A stretch of DNA of 64,000 nucleotides from Eubacterium aggregans. Lineage in GTDB: Bacteria > Bacillota > Clostridia > Eubacteriales > Eubacteriaceae. The position numbers and the translations under genes are program-made. Shown here in pieces: positions 34,770 to 44,069 of the stretch. Every line of letters begins with the position of its first letter. Positions within the stretch are counted from its first letter, which is position 1. The notes beneath the pieces are model-generated. The model saw only the letters and a program-made list of their open reading frames with translations, was not told the DNA's origin and did no database searches. The stretch covers positions 62,001 to 126,000 of the forward strand of contig NZ_FNRK01000003.1 of assembly GCF_900107815.1 (NCBI RefSeq), given 5' to 3'.

Positions 34770-36024
34770 AAGTGAAGTAATATTAATTAATGACAATGTA
34801 TTTGATAACGAAAATAATTCTATATTTGATAAATTAATTTGGATATCTACAGTTATCTTAATTAGTTCATTTGTAATATTGGATACCAATCAATGGATTA
34901 GTATGATTCTATTGGGGACAACCGGATTAATCTTCGCTCTTATTTTGATCAAACAAAACGGAGTGTTCATTCTCAAAATCGAGTCATACCAAAAATATGT
35001 ATTTGCTTTTGCACTTTTTTGTATATTGTCTTCAATATGGGCGTGGAATGGCAGTTTGGCACTTAGTAAAGGTATTACAATAATTGAAATACTCATTTGT
35101 ATGAGTGTATTGTACATATATTATAGGCCGCTTAATAGTGTATGGCCACTAATTAATGCTGTTAAATGGGCGGGGTATATTACGACCACATATGCATTTG
35201 CTTTTTATGGATTGTCAACAATCATGTCTGTTCTCTCATCAGGGGTACGATTAGATAGTGATTTTGCTAATATTAACGGCATTGCGATGTTCTCAGTGAT
35301 GGCAGTACTCATTACTATTTTTCAAGTGCTATATAATCGTTTTTCATTTTCATTAATATTAGTAATCCCAAGTATAATACTTGTTGCAGCATCCGGTTCA
35401 AGAAAAGCATTAGTAATGACAATTATCGGTATTTTATTAATCGCTTTACAAAGATATTCATCAAAATACTTTTGGAAACAAATATTAAAGTGGATTGTGA
35501 TTTGTACATTAATAGTATTTGTGGTATTTCTTTTTTCAAAGTTATCAATATTTTCTGGTATTAATGAGCGTATGGAGGGACTTTTTGCGTTAATAACAGG
35601 CAGAGGAATTGTTGATAGTTCTGCAATGAAGCGAAATGAGTATATAAATATTGGGTTTCAACAGTTTTTAAAGACACCGTTACTAGGAATTGGGATAGGG
35701 AATAGCGGATTACTACTATTGAAAGAAGTTGGATATGCGACATATATTCATAATAATTATGCTGAACTATTAGCAACAGGCGGGATAATCGGTACCTTAT
35801 TCTTTTATGTAATATATGGGTATAATCTTAAGTATTTATGGAAATATAGAATGCAAAATGATCCAATGAGAGTGATTTGTTTAGTATTGATTATTGTATT
35901 ATTGGTACTAGAATGGGGAATGGTTAGTTACTACTCAAAATTAACATACTTGTATTTTATGATCTTCTTTATTGAAGTTGAAAAACTAAAGGAGCAAGGA
36001 AATGCAATGGAAAAAAATGCTTAA
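34762..36024 (+). CDS. Wzy-type O-antigen/EPS polymerase (O-antigen ligase domain)
   Basis: A 420-residue polytopic membrane protein with about eleven hydrophobic segments. A central hydrophilic loop and the C-terminal LLGIGIGNSGLL and YIHNNYAELLATGGIIGTL segments match the Wzy_C/O-antigen ligase family. It probably joins lipid-linked repeat units on the outer face of the membrane. Among the most AT-rich genes here: a hand count of one 60-base line (34801-34860) gives 11 G/C. It overlaps both neighbours. Confidence 0.82.
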   Translation: MDKSEVILINDNVFDNENNSIFDKLIWISTVILISSFVILDTNQWISMILLGTTGLIFALILIKQNGVFILKIESYQKYVFAFALFCILSSIWAWNGSLALSKGITIIEILICMSVLYIYYRPLNSVWPLINAVKWAGYITTTYAFAFYGLSTIMSVLSSGVRLDSDFANINGIAMFSVMAVLITIFQVLYNRFSFSLILVIPSIILVAASGSRKALVMTIIGILLIALQRYSSKYFWKQILKWIVICTLIVFVVFLFSKLSIFSGINERMEGLFALITGRGIVDSSAMKRNEYINIGFQQFLKTPLLGIGIGNSGLLLLKEVGYATYIHNNYAELLATGGIIGTLFFYVIYGYNLKYLWKYRMQNDPMRVICLVLIIVLLVLEWGMVSYYSKLTYLYFMIFFIEVEKLKEQGNAMEKNA

Positions 36025-36928
36025 AGCCGGAGCAAAGTATATTAGTAATAGCGATTATCGGTTTTTAATAAATGCGGGTTTTGGAAAATGTGATTCGATG
36101 AATGATGAAGATTATCTCAAAAAGAAATATAGCATAATAATGGGAAAAGAATTGAATTTGGACAATCCTCAAACATTTAATGAAAAACTCCAGTGGCTTA
36201 AACTGTACGACCGAAAACCGGAATACACCATGATGGTAGACAAAATTGAAGTACGAAAGTACATTGCTGAAACCATTGGTGAGGAATACTTAATCCCTTG
36301 TCTTGAAACTTGGGATCGGGCAAAAGATATCAACTTTGACGATTTACCCAACCAATTTGTTCTAAAATGCAATCATAACTCAGGAACAGGAATGTGTATC
36401 TGTAAAGATAAAACAAAAATTGATTTTAAGAAGGTACAAAACGGGTTAGATAAGGGGTTAAGAGAAAATTTTTACTTACATGCCCGAGAGTGGCCATATA
36501 AAAATGTAAAGCGACGAATCATTGCAGAGCAATTTATGGGGAATAATCTTATAGACTATAAGTTTTATTGTTTTAACGGAGAGCCAAAGTTTTTGTATGT
36601 GGCATTAGCAAATATTACGGATGGCAAAAAGGATGATTTGTTGTCTTTTTATACTTTAGATTGGAAGCCGGCTCCTTTTTATCGTAAAGATCATAAACCA
36701 TTTCCATATAAAATCAATAAGCCGGATAGTTTAGATGAAATGCTTAATATTGCAAGAATATTGTCAGAAGACATTCCGTTTGTTCGTGTTGATTTATATG
36801 AAGTTGAGGGTAAAATATTTTTTTCAGAATTAACTTTTTCTCCGGGTGGAGGATTTGGTCAATTTTATCCCCAAATATGGGAGGAAAAGATTGGCGGTTG
36901 GTTGGAATTGCCAGGAAGGAAAGAATAA
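36002..36928 (+). CDS. TupA-like ATP-grasp protein
   Basis: A 308-residue protein of the TupA-like ATP-grasp family, found in polysaccharide and teichuronopeptide loci. NPQTFNEKLQWLKLYDR near 57, FVLKCNHNSGTGM near 119 and FVRVDLYEVEGKIFFSEL near 260 match the ATP-binding and metal-binding parts. ATP-grasp enzymes ligate carboxylates to amines, so it may attach an amino acid to a uronic acid; this is inference. ATG 36002 is preceded by AAAGGAG and lies within the polymerase gene end. Confidence 0.82.
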   Translation: MQWKKMLKAGAKYISNSDYRFLINAGFGKCDSMNDEDYLKKKYSIIMGKELNLDNPQTFNEKLQWLKLYDRKPEYTMMVDKIEVRKYIAETIGEEYLIPCLETWDRAKDINFDDLPNQFVLKCNHNSGTGMCICKDKTKIDFKKVQNGLDKGLRENFYLHAREWPYKNVKRRIIAEQFMGNNLIDYKFYCFNGEPKFLYVALANITDGKKDDLLSFYTLDWKPAPFYRKDHKPFPYKINKPDSLDEMLNIARILSEDIPFVRVDLYEVEGKIFFSELTFSPGGGFGQFYPQIWEEKIGGWLELPGRKE

Positions 36929-37803
36929 TGAATTTGCTAATCGCAGGAGATACCGTCCCTGTTGGTGACAATATATCTTTATTTAAAAAAGGTGATATAG
37001 AAACGCTATTAGGTGAAGCATTATATGAAAAATGGATTGAAGCTGATTATCGTGTTTTTAATTTAGAAACGCCACTATACGATGGGAATACGCCGATATC
37101 TAAATGCGGTCCAAATCTAAAGGCACCTACAGATACAATTCAGGGTTTAGCTAAGTTGAAACCAACGTTGGTTTCATTGTCTAATAATCATATTCTTGAT
37201 CATGGTAGTGAAGGGGTGTACTCAACGCTAGATCAATTTAAAAAACATGAAATTCAAGTTATTGGTGTTGGAGATAATCTGAAAGAAGCTCATAAACCTG
37301 AGATTATCAATATTAATGGGCAGAAAATAGGTTTTTATTCTTGTGCGGAGCATGAATTTACCATTGCTACAGAAACAAGTCCAGGTGCAAATCCTTTTGA
37401 CCCATTAGAGAGTTTAGATCATATTAGGGATTTGAGTCAACAGGTTAATTATACAATTATACTATTGCATGGAGGAAAAGAACATTACCGATATCCGAGT
37501 CCATATCTACAAAAAGTTTGCCGAAAAATGGTGGAAAAGGGCGCCGATTTGGTAGTGTGTCAGCATAGTCATTGTATCGGATGCGAAGAAAATTATAAAA
37601 ATTCTAAAATTGTTTATGGTCAAGGAAACTTTATTTTTGATTATTCTGATAGTGATTTCTGGCAAACGTGTTTGTTGATTAATCTGGATTTAGATTCCTT
37701 TGAGATTTCCTATATTCCGATTGAAAAGCAGTATGAAGTAATTCCAGAAAGTACGGATATTGCGATAATGAACGATTTCTTGAAACGCAGTCAGGAAATA
37801 TAA
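36928..37803 (+). CDS. CapA-family metallophosphoesterase-like protein
   Basis: A 291-residue CapA-like protein. ATG 36928 overlaps the TupA-like stop by one base and gives MNLLIAGDTVPVGDN. Calcineurin-like phosphoesterase features are visible: FNLETPLYDG, SLSNNHILDHGSEGV, HGGKEHYRYPSP and CQHSHCIGCEE. No signal peptide is visible, unlike many CapA proteins. The C-terminus may be shortened: the following ~100 bases contain further coding-like stretches interrupted by stops. Function in capsule assembly is unresolved for the family. Confidence 0.82.
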   Translation: MNLLIAGDTVPVGDNISLFKKGDIETLLGEALYEKWIEADYRVFNLETPLYDGNTPISKCGPNLKAPTDTIQGLAKLKPTLVSLSNNHILDHGSEGVYSTLDQFKKHEIQVIGVGDNLKEAHKPEIININGQKIGFYSCAEHEFTIATETSPGANPFDPLESLDHIRDLSQQVNYTIILLHGGKEHYRYPSPYLQKVCRKMVEKGADLVVCQHSHCIGCEENYKNSKIVYGQGNFIFDYSDSDFWQTCLLINLDLDSFEISYIPIEKQYEVIPESTDIAIMNDFLKRSQEI

Positions 37804-38047
37804 AAGGCTTTATAGAAAAAGAATATAGCGCATTTTCCCGAGAAAGCATTTGGTAATTATGCTTGTGTATTTAGTGAAATGGGAAATGGTTGGGACGCTT
37901 TGATCGACACTTTTTCATAATTTCTTTGTAAAAAGACGAATGAGGCAAATGAGGGTAAATGTGTTGAGAAATTATATTGAATGTGAAGCATATCAAGAGC
38001 TATTTCTTTATTCAATGCCAAATTATATAAAAAAGGAGAGTGAATGA
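37804..38047. other. Intergenic stretch with possible decayed coding sequence
   Basis: The first ~115 bases after the CapA-like stop keep readable fragments in two frames (FIEKEYSAFSRESIW in one, NIAHFPEKAFGNYACVFSEM in another), broken by stops. This resembles a frameshift-eroded end of the CapA-like gene or a lost small gene. The remainder holds the AAAAGGAGAG ribosome binding site of the next glycosyltransferase. No clear promoter or terminator was found. Confidence 0.35.
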
Positions 38048-39070
38048 ATGAATCCTTTTTTTTCAGTTATTGTTCCTGTATATAATTCTAGTGAGTATTT
38101 ATGCGAATGTCTAGACTCCACTCTGCGACAATCCTTCGGTGATTTTGAATTAATTGTTATTAATGATGGATCAACAGATAATTCATACCAGATTATCAAG
38201 GAATATGAGAATATTGACAGACGTATTCGGAGCTATGAACATTGCAACTCGGGCCAATTATTTACACGCATGAAGGGTGTTGAGAAATCAAATGGAAAGT
38301 ATTGTATCTTTGTTGATTCAGATGACACAATAGATAAAGATATGCTTTATGAGCTTCACACCTATCTCAAAGAAGAGAAATATGATGTCCTATTCTATGA
38401 TTGGAAAAAAACAAATATGAACAATTCTTCTGTTTTGTTCGAAACAGCTACAGTATTTACAATTTTATCAAAAGAAACAGTTGAAAAAAAAGTTATTACA
38501 TCATCGGCCATTAATTCAATGTGTCTTAAAGTAGTCAGAACTACAATAGCAAAAAAGAATAATGAATATGATAAATACAAAGCAATTCGTTATGCAGAAG
38601 ATTTTGTTCAAACATTAGACTTAATTGATAAATCAGATTCTTTTGCATATTTAAATAAGACACTATATTTTTATCGTATTCATTGTGATAGTATAACGCA
38701 TCAAAAACTATACTCTGAATTTTCGTTATATCCGAGAGTTTTAGAATTTGGATATATGCAAAAATGGGGCATTAATACGAAAAGTGATATAGCTTGTGCA
38801 AATTCTTTTTTAATTAATTGTGCGTTTGATAATTTGATTTCTTTTTTACCAGAGTCAGAGGATGAGAAAAAGTTGTATCTTAAAGGCGTTAATGTAATAC
38901 AAAAAGAATTAGATGAATATGGAATACTAACAAATTATAATCCTAAAAAAGTTAATTTCTTTAAAATATGTATTGTAAAATGGGTATATCAATATCATTG
39001 GCGAATCGAAAGGGTTTTACTGCTTTTATATAAAATCATTCGTAGGTTTAAAAGTATTACAGGTAGGTAG
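38048..39070 (+). CDS. Glycosyltransferase family 2
   Basis: A 340-residue GT-A enzyme. FFSVIVPVYNSSEYLCECLD opens the domain, then LIVINDGSTDNSYQII and IFVDSDDTIDKDML (DxD near 93). The C-terminal ~120 residues are a family-variable helical part ending in a hydrophobic/basic stretch (RIERVLLLLYKIIRRF), which may dock on the membrane. It follows a 244-bp gap, so it may head a second transcription segment. Confidence 0.87.
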   Translation: MNPFFSVIVPVYNSSEYLCECLDSTLRQSFGDFELIVINDGSTDNSYQIIKEYENIDRRIRSYEHCNSGQLFTRMKGVEKSNGKYCIFVDSDDTIDKDMLYELHTYLKEEKYDVLFYDWKKTNMNNSSVLFETATVFTILSKETVEKKVITSSAINSMCLKVVRTTIAKKNNEYDKYKAIRYAEDFVQTLDLIDKSDSFAYLNKTLYFYRIHCDSITHQKLYSEFSLYPRVLEFGYMQKWGINTKSDIACANSFLINCAFDNLISFLPESEDEKKLYLKGVNVIQKELDEYGILTNYNPKKVNFFKICIVKWVYQYHWRIERVLLLLYKIIRRFKSITGR

Positions 39071-39215
39071 GAGTAGTATATTGAATCTATTAGAATGAGT
39101 TAGATATTTGCTGAATAAGCAGTGAGCGTGGACATATTCCAAGAATCGGGTTGGATGGGCTTTAAATGGGACGTAGTGGTCGAAACATACAATATAATTT
39201 GATGATGGAGTAAAA

Positions 39216-40163
39216 ATGATTAGCATAATAATCCCAATATATAACGTGGAAGCATATCTTCCACGTTGCATTAAATCAGTTATTAACCAAACCTATAGAG
39301 ATTTAGAGATCCTTTTAATTGATGATGGTTCACCAGACAAATGCCCACAAATCTGTGATATCTACGCCCAAAAAGACGACCGTATCAGAGTTATCCATAA
39401 AGTGAACGGCGGCTTATCTGATGCAAGAAATTGTGGAATTAATCATGCAACTGGTGAGTATCTTTTTTTCCTAGACAGTGATGATTGGTTGCACCCAAAC
39501 ACTATAGAAGATTTGTATCAGTTATTAATTAAACAAAACGCAGATATTTCGGTTGGTAACTTCTTAAGAACAGATTCTGAAGAAATTAAGATGCAACAAG
39601 AGAATGGTGACGTCTTTACATATAATAATGTTGAAGCGATAGGACAATTATTTAATGAGCATTATGTTGAAATGGTGGTTGCTTGGGGGAAAATTTACCG
39701 CAAGAATTTGTTCGATTCAATTCGATTTCCTGTAGGTAAGCTTCATGAGGATGAATTTACAACTTACAAATTATTATACGAAGCAAAGAAAGTTGTTTTA
39801 ACGGAAAGAGCATATTTGTATTATTGGCAAAGAGCAGATAGTATCATGGGACAAAAGAATATACATAACCTTGTAATGGTTATAGAGGCCTATGAAGAAC
39901 GTGCCCTTTTTTTCGAAAATAAAAAATTGTATGACTATCAATATAAAACTGAACGCACCTTGTTTTGGCAATATATGGAATTGCTTGAACGTGAGCATTT
40001 TAATTTGTTGGAACATCAAAATGATATTAGACAAAAATTTCTTCAATTAAAAAAGAGATTGGATAACTGTAAATTTTCATTAAAATTTACTCTTTTTTAT
40101 AGAATGTATTATTTTAATCCTCGGATTACAAGTCTAATGCTGAAAATTCACAAAGTATTTTGA
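39216..40163 (+). CDS. Glycosyltransferase family 2
   Basis: A 315-residue GT-A enzyme. SIIIPIYNVEAYLPRCIKSV, then ILLIDDGSPDKCPQICD, the GGLSDARNCGI loop and FFLDSDDWLHPNTI (DxD near 90) are all canonical. It is separated from the previous glycosyltransferase by 145 bp and from the flippase by 129 bp; neither gap shows a clear regulatory element. Donor and acceptor unknown. Confidence 0.88.
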   Translation: MISIIIPIYNVEAYLPRCIKSVINQTYRDLEILLIDDGSPDKCPQICDIYAQKDDRIRVIHKVNGGLSDARNCGINHATGEYLFFLDSDDWLHPNTIEDLYQLLIKQNADISVGNFLRTDSEEIKMQQENGDVFTYNNVEAIGQLFNEHYVEMVVAWGKIYRKNLFDSIRFPVGKLHEDEFTTYKLLYEAKKVVLTERAYLYYWQRADSIMGQKNIHNLVMVIEAYEERALFFENKKLYDYQYKTERTLFWQYMELLEREHFNLLEHQNDIRQKFLQLKKRLDNCKFSLKFTLFYRMYYFNPRITSLMLKIHKVF

Positions 40164-40292
40164 TGAAAGAGTAGATATGACTAGATGTACTATATCATTA
40201 ATCTTAGCATATACATTGTTAAAGCTGGTACAAGATAGTTTATTTGGGGTGAGTATAATTAAGCTTGATGCTATCGAAAGTGAGGATATTTT

Positions 40293-41828
40293 ATGGTGCA
40301 GGAGAATAGAAAAAGACAATTGAGTTTGAATATGATAACGAATATTATTGCATTTATTTTAAATCTATTCCTGAATTTCTTTATTTCTCCGTATATTATT
40401 AATCAACTTGGAAGTGAAGCATATGGGTATGTTAAACTAGCTAATGATTTTGTTAATTATGCAACTTTAATTACAATTGCACTTAATTCCATGGCTAGCC
40501 GTTTTATAACAATTGCACTGTATGAAGGTAAAAAAGAGAGAGCAAATCAGTATTATTCGTCTATTGCAATTTCAAACATTGTTCTTTCGACAATATTAAT
40601 CATTCCTTCTTTTCTATGTGTGTATTTCCTTGAAGATTTAATCGAAATACCAATTTCACTTCAATTTGATGTCAAAATCACTTTTGGCGTTGTTTTCTTG
40701 AATTTTCTTATTAATTTAGTATTTACAACTCCTGGTCTTTGCTTCTTTATGAAAAATCGATTGGATATTAGTTATAGAAAAAATATCGATTCAATTATAC
40801 TTCGTTTTGTGACAATTATTATTTTGTTTTTATTCTTGAAGCCTCGAATTGTATATATGGCATTAGGAACAACTATTTCAACATTATATATTGTAGTAGT
40901 TAATATACACTATAAGAAGGTCTTGCTTCCAGAAATGGAGTTTAAGGTTCAATATTTTGATTTTTCAACTTTAAAAGAAGTTCTATCTTCTGGGGTTTGG
41001 AATAGTTTAACAAAACTAAGTCAAATTTTCTCATCTGGTCTAGATTTGTTGATTACAAATCTTTATATTGATGCAGCTGCGATGGGATTATTATCCGTAG
41101 CTAAGACAATACCAAATGTTATTGTAAGTTTCTTAGGTTCTTTGGCAGGGGTTTTCTGTCCGGATTTTACGATTCTATATGCACAAGGAAAAAAAGAAGA
41201 ATTAATAGAGTCCATAGAAGGTGCTATGAAAATAATGAGTATTATTTCGGCAATCCCTAATGCCATTCTTTTATCATTAGGGGTTGAGTTCTACAAACTA
41301 TGGGTACCCGGAGAACCTGCTCAAGTATTACAAATCTTATCTGTACTAACAGTTGTGAATTCTTGTGTTACGGGACCTCTACAGCCAATTTACCAGATTT
41401 TCACCGTTACAAATAAGGTTAAACAAAGTTCAATCGTAATGATTCTATATGGTTTTTCAAGTATTCTCGTTACGCTTCTTTTAGTAAGGACAACAAATTT
41501 AGGCGTTTTTGCAGTAGCTGGAGTGAGCTTGATCGGGTCTCTTATAGTTGCTTTGTTTTATCATTTGCCATTTGGTGCACATTATTTAAACCTTCCATGG
41601 TGGTCTTTTTTTCCTGAAATAGGGAAAAGTGTACTCTCATTTTTTGTTACTGTAGGCATTGGCTATTTCCTCAAGCTTTTTTTATCAGTAGACTCTTGGA
41701 TTGGATGGTTTGTTGCAGCAATCATCATTTTAGTTCTGGGATTAACGATTAATTTCTATTTGATACTAAGTAAAAAGGAAAGAAATAGTTGCAAAAATAT
41801 GATAATTAGTAAAGTAAGAAGGAAATAG
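40293..41828 (+). CDS. Wzx-type flippase (MOP superfamily polysaccharide exporter)
   Basis: A 511-residue membrane protein with 12-14 hydrophobic segments, from the polysaccharide transporter branch of the MOP superfamily. It is predicted to flip undecaprenyl-linked repeat units across the membrane. NMITNIIAFILNLFLNFFIS opens the first segment, followed by YIINQLGSEAYGYVKLAND, the common N-terminal signature. Together with the Wzy-like protein this indicates a Wzx/Wzy-dependent pathway. The next gene starts after 1 bp. Confidence 0.88.
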   Translation: MVQENRKRQLSLNMITNIIAFILNLFLNFFISPYIINQLGSEAYGYVKLANDFVNYATLITIALNSMASRFITIALYEGKKERANQYYSSIAISNIVLSTILIIPSFLCVYFLEDLIEIPISLQFDVKITFGVVFLNFLINLVFTTPGLCFFMKNRLDISYRKNIDSIILRFVTIIILFLFLKPRIVYMALGTTISTLYIVVVNIHYKKVLLPEMEFKVQYFDFSTLKEVLSSGVWNSLTKLSQIFSSGLDLLITNLYIDAAAMGLLSVAKTIPNVIVSFLGSLAGVFCPDFTILYAQGKKEELIESIEGAMKIMSIISAIPNAILLSLGVEFYKLWVPGEPAQVLQILSVLTVVNSCVTGPLQPIYQIFTVTNKVKQSSIVMILYGFSSILVTLLLVRTTNLGVFAVAGVSLIGSLIVALFYHLPFGAHYLNLPWWSFFPEIGKSVLSFFVTVGIGYFLKLFLSVDSWIGWFVAAIIILVLGLTINFYLILSKKERNSCKNMIISKVRRK

Positions 41829-41829
41829 G

Positions 41830-42948
41830 ATGAAAAAAATACTAATCATGAACGACTTACTGCAAGGCGGTGGTGTTGAAAAGGTATTGTTTGATTTAGT
41901 GAATAATATTCCAACAGATGATTACGATATTACAATATTAACGATGAATGAAGATATGCATTTTTACGACATATACAGCAGAAAAATTAAGTATATTTCG
42001 ATGTTTAAGAATATAAATAGAGATATTGGGTTTCTAAAAAAGCAATTGTACCGAGTGTATCGTAAAATCAGATTAAACCAAATCAAACAAAAGATTATTA
42101 AAGAAAGATACGATATTGCTGTTGCAATCAAGGAAGGCCCATGCATGAAATTTATTTCGACATTGCCAGTAAATAGAAAAATAGCGTGGGTACATACAGA
42201 TTATGAGGTTTTTCATTGGACAAAAGGGGTGTTTGGATCGAACGAAAATGAAAAAACATGTATGGAAAGATTTGATGCTGTAATCTGTGTTTCAAAAGCA
42301 GCTAAAAATAGTGTAATAAGCACAATTGGAGATCCTGAGAATTTAGTTGTATGCTATAATCCCCTCGATTGTGAGTTAATGAAAGAAATGTCTAAAAATA
42401 GTCATAAAGGCATAGACACTAGAGCGAATAAGAAGCCCTTGATAGTTACAGTGGGGAGACTAGTTAAGCAGAAAGGATATGATCGGCTGCTCCAAGCTTG
42501 TCAAGTCATAAAAGACCAATATGATTTTGAAATTTGGATTATTGGGGATGGTGATTTAAAAGATGAGTTTGTTGATTATATAGATGAAAATGAATTATCA
42601 CCAATTATTAAATTGTTGGGTAAAAAAGAAAACCCTTATCCCTACATTAAGGCTGCAGATTATTTTATATGTACATCAGAGGGGGAAAGCTTTGGTTTAG
42701 CAGTACAAGAGGCTGTTATATTGGGTACTCCAGTGATATCTGTTGATTGTCCAGCCATATGTGAGTTACTACGCTCTCAGGATGGATTGATTTTTGAGAA
42801 CTCTATAGAGGGGATCACAGACGGTTTAAAATACATGTGCACACACAATCCCCAGAAGGAATTTCAAATGATGGAGTATACCAATGAAGAATTCATGAAT
42901 CAACGAATTGAGAAAATTATGAATGTTCTGGGAGGAGGCCAGCAATGA
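41830..42948 (+). CDS. Glycosyltransferase family 4
   Basis: A 372-residue GT-B enzyme. NDLLQGGGVEKVLFDLVNNI is the acceptor-domain opening. The donor domain shows VTVGRLVKQKGYDRLLQACQ near 203 and CTSEGESFGLAVQEAVILG near 277. It starts 1 bp after the flippase stop and overlaps the pyruvyl transferase gene by 4 bp, so the three genes are tightly coupled. Confidence 0.88.
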   Translation: MKKILIMNDLLQGGGVEKVLFDLVNNIPTDDYDITILTMNEDMHFYDIYSRKIKYISMFKNINRDIGFLKKQLYRVYRKIRLNQIKQKIIKERYDIAVAIKEGPCMKFISTLPVNRKIAWVHTDYEVFHWTKGVFGSNENEKTCMERFDAVICVSKAAKNSVISTIGDPENLVVCYNPLDCELMKEMSKNSHKGIDTRANKKPLIVTVGRLVKQKGYDRLLQACQVIKDQYDFEIWIIGDGDLKDEFVDYIDENELSPIIKLLGKKENPYPYIKAADYFICTSEGESFGLAVQEAVILGTPVISVDCPAICELLRSQDGLIFENSIEGITDGLKYMCTHNPQKEFQMMEYTNEEFMNQRIEKIMNVLGGGQQ

Positions 42949-44069
42949 AAATTGGAATTATGACATTTCACATGGCGCATAACTATGGCGCAATGCTACA
43001 AGCATATGCATTACCTTTAAAATTAAAAAGCATGGGATATGATGCCGAAATTATTGATTATCGTTTGAAATATATTGATCAATGGGGGAGAGTTGATAGT
43101 TTAAGAGATTTAGTTTCTGTGAATGGTGTTATTGGAGGGGGACTAAGATATTTAAAACGTTGCTTTACTGGTGAATATAGTCCATCTAAAAAGAAGAATA
43201 AATTCAATTCATTTATGAAAAATAATATTATTCATTCAGAGAACTGCTACCGTAAAGAGGAAGAGCTTAGTGAAGTAAATTATGATGTGATTATTTTTGG
43301 AAGTGATCAAATATGGAATGAAAGATTAACAAACAATCAAGAAGAGTTGGATTTTGTATATTTGGGAAAGAATGTTTCAGAAGGTACGAAGTTAATTGCG
43401 TATGCGGCAAGCAATGGGCGGGAGTATTTTCCTGAAAGGTACAAATTAGATGTTGAAAAGTATTTAACAAGGTTTTCAGCAATTGGGGTCCGAGAGAAAG
43501 GGTTAGCACAATATATTGATAAAGAATACCAATTAGATGTAAAGAGTGTTTTTGATCCTACATTATTGATAAGCAAACAGGAATGGATTAATAGCCTTAA
43601 TATTAATATCAAAAAAGGAGAACCGTATCTTTTAGTTTATACATTTGAAACTGGGGATTCGGTTTATCAGTTTGCAAGAAAGATTGCAAATTATTTTAAC
43701 CTAAAACTTATCGCGATTACCTATGAAAAGAGTATCAGCTTTCCTGATTATCAGTTGCTATCAGAATGCGGACCAAAAGATTTTGTTGAGCTAATTGCAA
43801 ATGCCAACTACGTATGTACTTCATCATTTCACGGTTTGGCTTTCGCGATAAATTTTGAGAAAGAATTTTTTTGTATACCACACCCGGATTTTCATGAACG
43901 TACAGATTCACTTTTAGATCAACTTGATTTATTGAATCGAAATATTACAAAAGATAAGATGTATTGCGATATTGATATGCATCCAATTGATTGGCCTTGT
44001 GTTACAAAAAAAATAGAAACACTTCGGGCAGAATCACTTGATTTTTTGAGGGACGCATTGAATGAATAG
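42945..44069 (+). CDS. Polysaccharide pyruvyl transferase family protein
   Basis: A 374-residue enzyme of the CsaB-like pyruvyl transferase family, which adds ketal-linked pyruvate from phosphoenolpyruvate to sugars. Motifs: IMTFHMAHNYGAMLQAYALP at the N-terminus, FGSDQIWN near 116, VFDPTLLIS near 205 and the C-terminal TSSFHGLAFAINF near 290, the family's catalytic His region. Pyruvylation would add negative charge to the polymer. It overlaps the following Fe-S gene by 8 bp. Confidence 0.9.
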   Translation: MKIGIMTFHMAHNYGAMLQAYALPLKLKSMGYDAEIIDYRLKYIDQWGRVDSLRDLVSVNGVIGGGLRYLKRCFTGEYSPSKKKNKFNSFMKNNIIHSENCYRKEEELSEVNYDVIIFGSDQIWNERLTNNQEELDFVYLGKNVSEGTKLIAYAASNGREYFPERYKLDVEKYLTRFSAIGVREKGLAQYIDKEYQLDVKSVFDPTLLISKQEWINSLNINIKKGEPYLLVYTFETGDSVYQFARKIANYFNLKLIAITYEKSISFPDYQLLSECGPKDFVELIANANYVCTSSFHGLAFAINFEKEFFCIPHPDFHERTDSLLDQLDLLNRNITKDKMYCDIDMHPIDWPCVTKKIETLRAESLDFLRDALNE

